From positions 124,001 through 188,000 of the forward strand of contig CASHSZ010000070.1 in assembly GCA_949358305.1 (NCBI GenBank): a DNA stretch of 64,000 bases. The letters are read 5' to 3'. The translations under genes and the position numbers were made by a program. Within the stretch, counting starts at the first letter, position 1. The number at the start of each line of letters is the position of its first letter. The notes under the pieces were generated by a model. The model saw nothing but the letters and a program-made list of their open reading frames with translations. It searched no databases and had not been told where the DNA came from. Below, piece by piece: positions 60,236 through 64,000 of this stretch. The DNA is from Strigamia acuminata. Lineage: Eukaryota > Arthropoda > Chilopoda > Geophilomorpha > Linotaeniidae.

Positions 60236-63200
60236 ATGGCGTCGGAGGACAAATACGACGATTATAAGTCGATTAAAAAATTAAATGGGACGAATTATGC
60301 CCAATGGGCAATTGGTGCGAAACTGCTGTTATCCCAGCAAGGCGTGTGGGATCACGTGACGGGCGACGAGACTGCGCCGGGTCCCAACGCCACAGCCAAA
60401 GAAAAACGGGATTTCAGAGTGCGTGAGAAGCGGGCGTGGTCCACGATATGCCTGAGTTGCGAAGACTCGCAACAGCTCGTGGCCGTTGCCAAGGACACTT
60501 CCAAAGGAGCGTGGGAAGCAATCCGAGATGCTTACCAGCCCACCACACGCGCCCGGAAGGGCAGATTGAGGCGCGAGTTCTTGCAAATGCATCTAATGGA
60601 TAATGAGGAGATGATGTGTTTTCTGGCCCGTGTCGACCGAAAAGTCGCAGAACTCGCGAACGTCAAAGTTATTCCGACGGATGAGGAAATCGCATTCCAA
60701 TATATGGATTTCCTCCCCACAACTTATGAGACTATAAAACAAATAATGTATCACTGGGATGATTTGGACTTCACCACTGCAAAAGTGAAAGACCGTTTAT
60801 TAGGAGAGTACAATCGGTTATTTGAAGCTTCAGACTCCTATGGTATGCGTACACAGGATTCCACTGAAAATGCGGGCGCATTCTTTGGAAAAGGGCGATT
60901 CCAACGCGGAAAAGGCGGAAATCAGCCATTTACACCTCGAACTTGTTTTTCCTGTGGCGGCACTGGTCACTTCGCGAGAGAGTGCCCGTCACCGCCCAAA
61001 CAACAAGCGAATATGCAAAGCCAGCGAGGTGGCACCTCTGCACAGCTAGCAAAAGGCACTGCACGAGGACGTGGCCGTGGTGGAAAGACCAAACAGGCCA
61101 ATTTGGGACAAGTTGACATCTTTGATGAGCCATTGACAATGTTTTCGGCGGCAGTTCACCAAACTGCAGAGGAAGTCACCTTGTCGCCACCATTGTCTTT
61201 AATGTCGCATTGCGACTTTGATCCGCACTGGTACATAGATACCGGTGCAACAGATCATTTTTCATTTAATAGAAGTTGGTTCGTGACCTTCAAGCCGCTG
61301 TCCGGCTATAGTGTCCAGCAGGGGGAAGGGAAGTCTAAAATTGAGGGCATTGGAAACGTGTTGATCACATCTTGTTATGAAGGCAGATGTAGAGAAATCA
61401 CACTGCAAAATGTTTATTTTGCGCCAAATTTTAAGAAAAACCTCTTATCGCTGGGCCGGACAGATGAAGCTGGTTTTACAACTTTTATCAAAAATGGAAA
61501 GTTGACCATGTTTAAAGACCGAGTTAGTGAGCCTTTTCTCGTTGCAGATAGAACAAATGATCGGATGTACAAAGTTAACTGCAAACTAGAGGCTAATATT
61601 GTGAACACAACTGCACTTTCTGCGCAACAGAGTGCAGCGGTGGGTGGAAATTCGGTCAAAAATGTTGTAAAAAGTGAAAGTGTCATTAATCCTTTACTAA
61701 AAACAGTAGATTTTAAGGCAGCATTACTAAACACATTGAGTGGCGCAGTGCAGACTGCAGCGAAGCAGCAAGTGAGCGTAAATGCGCTAGTAAATGCGTC
61801 AAATCTTAAGAAAAGCGATTTAAACGATACTAACGGGCAAAATGTCTCGAATGGGGGAAAGATCGAAAAGATCAAAGTGAAACCACAGCCAATGGATATT
61901 TGGCACTCCAGAATGGGCCATTTTAATGCAAGTGGGATTGCAAAAATGGAAGTTTCACCTGACATTTTCGGAGTTAAACTCTCCGACAAAGAACTTTCGC
62001 CTTGCGACGCGTGTTCGAAGGCAAAGAGCACTAGGGCAACGTTTTCCCCAATCCCAGAAATTTCTACAAAGGGAATTTTGGAAGTAATCCACATGGATCT
62101 GTGGGGCCCGCAGCCTTTTAAATCACTGGGTGGGGCCAGTTATTACTTAATAATTGTGGACGACTATTCACGTTTCATGTGGGTGGAAATTATTAAAAAC
62201 AAGGGGGATGTATTTGAGCGTTTCAAACGATGGCAAACACAGGTTGAGCGCAGCACCGGGAAAAAGGTCAAATGCATCAAGACAGACAATGGCGGGGAGT
62301 TTGTGTCAAAAAGGTGGGATGACTATGCGGCTTCTATTGGGCTTAAGTGCATCCAAACAAACCCCTACTCCCCAGAAATGAATTCTGTGGCCGAAAGAGC
62401 AAACAGAACAATTGTTGGGGGAATTAGAGCCATGCTCTTCGAAAACAATTTTCCAAAGGGTTTGTGGGCAGAATTGGCCGTGACAGTTGTCTATCTTAAA
62501 AATAGATTCCCACATGCAAGCTTAGGTGGGAAAACCCCTTATAACTTGTTTTATAACAAGAAAATGTCGTTGAGACACTTAAGATGTATCGGCTCCAAAG
62601 TTTTCGTGCACATTCCTTCGCAAACAAGGAGAAGCAAGTTGGAAGAAAGGGCGTGGCCTGGGGCCCTAGTCGGTTACGCGATTAAAACGCGGGGGTATCG
62701 AGTTTGGGACCCCAAATCCAACCAAGTGATTGCTTCAAAACACGTGAAGATTGATGAGAATGTTTTTTGGCACGAGTCGGTGCAACTGAATGAAATTCCA
62801 TCCGAACCTAATTATATGGGAAATTTGAATTATGAAGATTCAGATGAGGAAGAAATTCCAGTGGCTCCTGCTCAGCAACAGGTTCCCCCTATCATACAGC
62901 AATTGTTTCAGGCCCCGAAACATGCGATTCCGAATCCCCAATTAGTTCAACAGGCGGTCGAGCCTGAAATTGTGGAAGAAGTCGCTCAAGCGGCTGGTGG
63001 GATTGAAGGAGAGGAGGAACAACAGGTGGATGTTCGGCCTCCAAACCCGACTCTCACACCTCCACCAGTTAGGAGGAATCCGCCACGCGGTGCTAAGTTA
63101 AAGGGGGATATAATAAGAAAACGTATGACCGCTCCTGAGGAATTAAAAATTTTGGACATGACACAATGGCAACGGAGAGAAACCGTTAGACAAAGTGGTG

Positions 63201-64000
63201 AAACTGCTGGGCAGGTAGATGTGATCTACATAACACCACTCGACGATAGAATCCGCAGTCGGATTGACGTTGTACGATGGTGCAAGGAAGAGAACTATCA
63301 GTACGATGGGGGTTGTTTCGACTTCAAGCCAACAGATGAGACCATTGGGTTCGCCGGTCATGCATCCGTTGAACCGGACACTTTTGAAGAAGCTATGTCC
63401 AATCCCAATAAATCCGACTGGCAGGATGCCATGGATGATGAAATTAATATCTTTAATGACAGAAAAGTTTACGAGGAAGTTGATAAAACCGAGGAGATGA
63501 ATTTACTGGGAACAAAATGGATTTATAAAATCAAGCGTGACTACACTGGGGCAATTAAACGCTGGAGAGCACGTTTAGTTGCGCAAGGTTTTGGGCAGAA
63601 AGAAGGAGTTGACTTCACTGAGATATTTTCACCAGTGGTCAACTTTGTTCTCGTACTGATATTCTTTTGTTCTCTTGTGGTTCTGCAAGGCTGGCGAGAT
63701 ACACATCTCGACATCAAGTCTGCGTACTTATACGGAGACCTTGACGTGCCACAATACATCAATATCCCGAAGGGCTTCCAGACCAAAGAGAACCAACACA
63801 AATGTTGGCGATTGGTCAAATCCTTGTACGGACTTCATCAGTCCGGAAGGATGTGGTATTTCAAGCTCCACGAACGATTATTGGAAATAGGATTCACTCC
63901 AGTCTTAGGGTTGAATTGCGTATATAATTACGGCTCAGATGCCGTCCTTTTGTTTTACGTGGACGACATTGTTTTGTTTAGTCGTGATGCTTTCGTTGAA
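60236..64000 (+). CDS. Copia gag-pol polyprotein, partial (first 1,255 aa, open at window edge)
   Basis: Translation from ATG 60236 (just 3' of the leader) has no stop through base 64000. The N-terminal 220 residues are a copia-type gag beginning with an LNGTNYAQW motif. A CCHC knuckle lies at C237-C250. The protease motif DTGA starts at D335 (WYIDTGATDHF). The integrase zinc finger includes H557 and C590, and its core is D621, D684, E720 (D,D35E). A Gln/Pro/Glu-rich linker follows (about 850-950). Reverse transcriptase has WIYKIK, RWRARLVAQGF, a DIKSAYLYGDL block and the YVDD active site at 1241-1244. Integrase before reverse transcriptase is diagnostic of Ty1/copia. The stretch after FSPVV is unusually hydrophobic (FVLVLIFFCSLVVL) compared with the usual polar helix. 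RNase H lies beyond the window. Confidence 0.95.
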   Translation, partial: MASEDKYDDYKSIKKLNGTNYAQWAIGAKLLLSQQGVWDHVTGDETAPGPNATAKEKRDFRVREKRAWSTICLSCEDSQQLVAVAKDTSKGAWEAIRDAYQPTTRARKGRLRREFLQMHLMDNEEMMCFLARVDRKVAELANVKVIPTDEEIAFQYMDFLPTTYETIKQIMYHWDDLDFTTAKVKDRLLGEYNRLFEASDSYGMRTQDSTENAGAFFGKGRFQRGKGGNQPFTPRTCFSCGGTGHFARECPSPPKQQANMQSQRGGTSAQLAKGTARGRGRGGKTKQANLGQVDIFDEPLTMFSAAVHQTAEEVTLSPPLSLMSHCDFDPHWYIDTGATDHFSFNRSWFVTFKPLSGYSVQQGEGKSKIEGIGNVLITSCYEGRCREITLQNVYFAPNFKKNLLSLGRTDEAGFTTFIKNGKLTMFKDRVSEPFLVADRTNDRMYKVNCKLEANIVNTTALSAQQSAAVGGNSVKNVVKSESVINPLLKTVDFKAALLNTLSGAVQTAAKQQVSVNALVNASNLKKSDLNDTNGQNVSNGGKIEKIKVKPQPMDIWHSRMGHFNASGIAKMEVSPDIFGVKLSDKELSPCDACSKAKSTRATFSPIPEISTKGILEVIHMDLWGPQPFKSLGGASYYLIIVDDYSRFMWVEIIKNKGDVFERFKRWQTQVERSTGKKVKCIKTDNGGEFVSKRWDDYAASIGLKCIQTNPYSPEMNSVAERANRTIVGGIRAMLFENNFPKGLWAELAVTVVYLKNRFPHASLGGKTPYNLFYNKKMSLRHLRCIGSKVFVHIPSQTRRSKLEERAWPGALVGYAIKTRGYRVWDPKSNQVIASKHVKIDENVFWHESVQLNEIPSEPNYMGNLNYEDSDEEEIPVAPAQQQVPPIIQQLFQAPKHAIPNPQLVQQAVEPEIVEEVAQAAGGIEGEEEQQVDVRPPNPTLTPPPVRRNPPRGAKLKGDIIRKRMTAPEELKILDMTQWQRRETVRQSGETAGQVDVIYITPLDDRIRSRIDVVRWCKEENYQYDGGCFDFKPTDETIGFAGHASVEPDTFEEAMSNPNKSDWQDAMDDEINIFNDRKVYEEVDKTEEMNLLGTKWIYKIKRDYTGAIKRWRARLVAQGFGQKEGVDFTEIFSPVVNFVLVLIFFCSLVVLQGWRDTHLDIKSAYLYGDLDVPQYINIPKGFQTKENQHKCWRLVKSLYGLHQSGRMWYFKLHERLLEIGFTPVLGLNCVYNYGSDAVLLFYVDDIVLFSRDAFVE

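Larger units (their letters stand above)
58679..64000 (+). mobile_element. Ty1/copia LTR retrotransposon, 3' end outside window
   Basis: Putative 5' LTR 58679-59145, primer-binding site 59148-59164, a leader of about 1.07 kb, and an open gag-pol frame from 60236 to the window edge with domains in copia order (gag, protease, integrase, reverse transcriptase). The RNase H part and the 3' LTR are not in the window, so the target duplication and LTR identity cannot be checked. The frame shows no stop in 1,255 codons, so the element may be recent. Confidence 0.92.

Noticed and set aside
1-64000. Telomere repeats, tRNA, rRNA or spliced-leader genes
   Set aside because: No TTAGG-type arrays were seen and no cloverleaf A/B-box pairs or rRNA motifs were recognised by eye. 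A covariance-model scan would be needed to exclude degenerate copies.

Overview
The window is invertebrate nuclear DNA. Both retrotransposons are of eukaryotic types (Ty3/gypsy and Ty1/copia). The copia primer-binding site matches the 3' end of a metazoan initiator tRNA-Met. CpG is abundant in the repeats and in the transposon genes, so the genome does not look CpG-depleted by methylation. The sequence alone does not fix the phylum. There are no bacterial operons, rRNA, tRNA or CRISPR.

About 88% of the window (1-56565) is a giant tandem array, or macrosatellite, with an 18,445-bp period. Position 1 corresponds to 21516 and to 39961. Each copy reads, left to right: (i) a 460-bp head; (ii) a tandem array of 1,658-bp units (R; three, four and four units); (iii) a TATA-like promoter-like site facing inward; (iv) a block of 56-bp palindromic repeats (S1); (v) a core array of 540-bp units; (vi) S1 in inverted orientation; (vii) a mirrored promoter-like site and an inverted, diverged R fragment; (viii) about 1.4 kb of right-arm sequence ending in a short hairpin and GGATA; (ix) a 1.7-kb spacer holding a MITE-like element. 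Copy 1 is 21,515 bp because it lacks one R unit and carries a complete, young gypsy retrotransposon (2403-7125). Copy 3 is the right edge of the array: its core has only five 540-bp units, its right arm is tandemly duplicated (2,627-bp offset), and it stops at 56565.

The most unusual structure is the 540-bp core unit. It consists of two perfect 137-bp inverted arms (K and K') alternating with two asymmetric segments, C (79 bp) and J (187 bp), in the order J-K-C-K'. Every C and every J therefore lies between inverted repeats, and both occur in either orientation. One J is exactly inverted between copies 1 and 2, at otherwise matching sites. C is forward in seven and reversed in four places in copies 1 and 2, and reversed in all five in copy 3. 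Diagnostic bases recur every 1,620 bp (three units), and much of the sequence follows an 11-bp beat built on GTATAC and TCGAAT. The hierarchy is 11 bp to 540 bp to 1,620 bp to 18,445 bp, with dyad symmetry at several levels.

To the right, 56566-58678 is AT-rich, non-array sequence with one plausible small gene (57559-58098, with a TATA box and a possible splice donor). From 58679 a Ty1/copia element runs off the window: a putative LTR, a 17-nt initiator-tRNA primer-binding site, a 1-kb leader, and an uninterrupted gag-pol reading frame from 60236 to the last base. The only confidently protein-coding sequences in the window are the two retrotransposon polyproteins.
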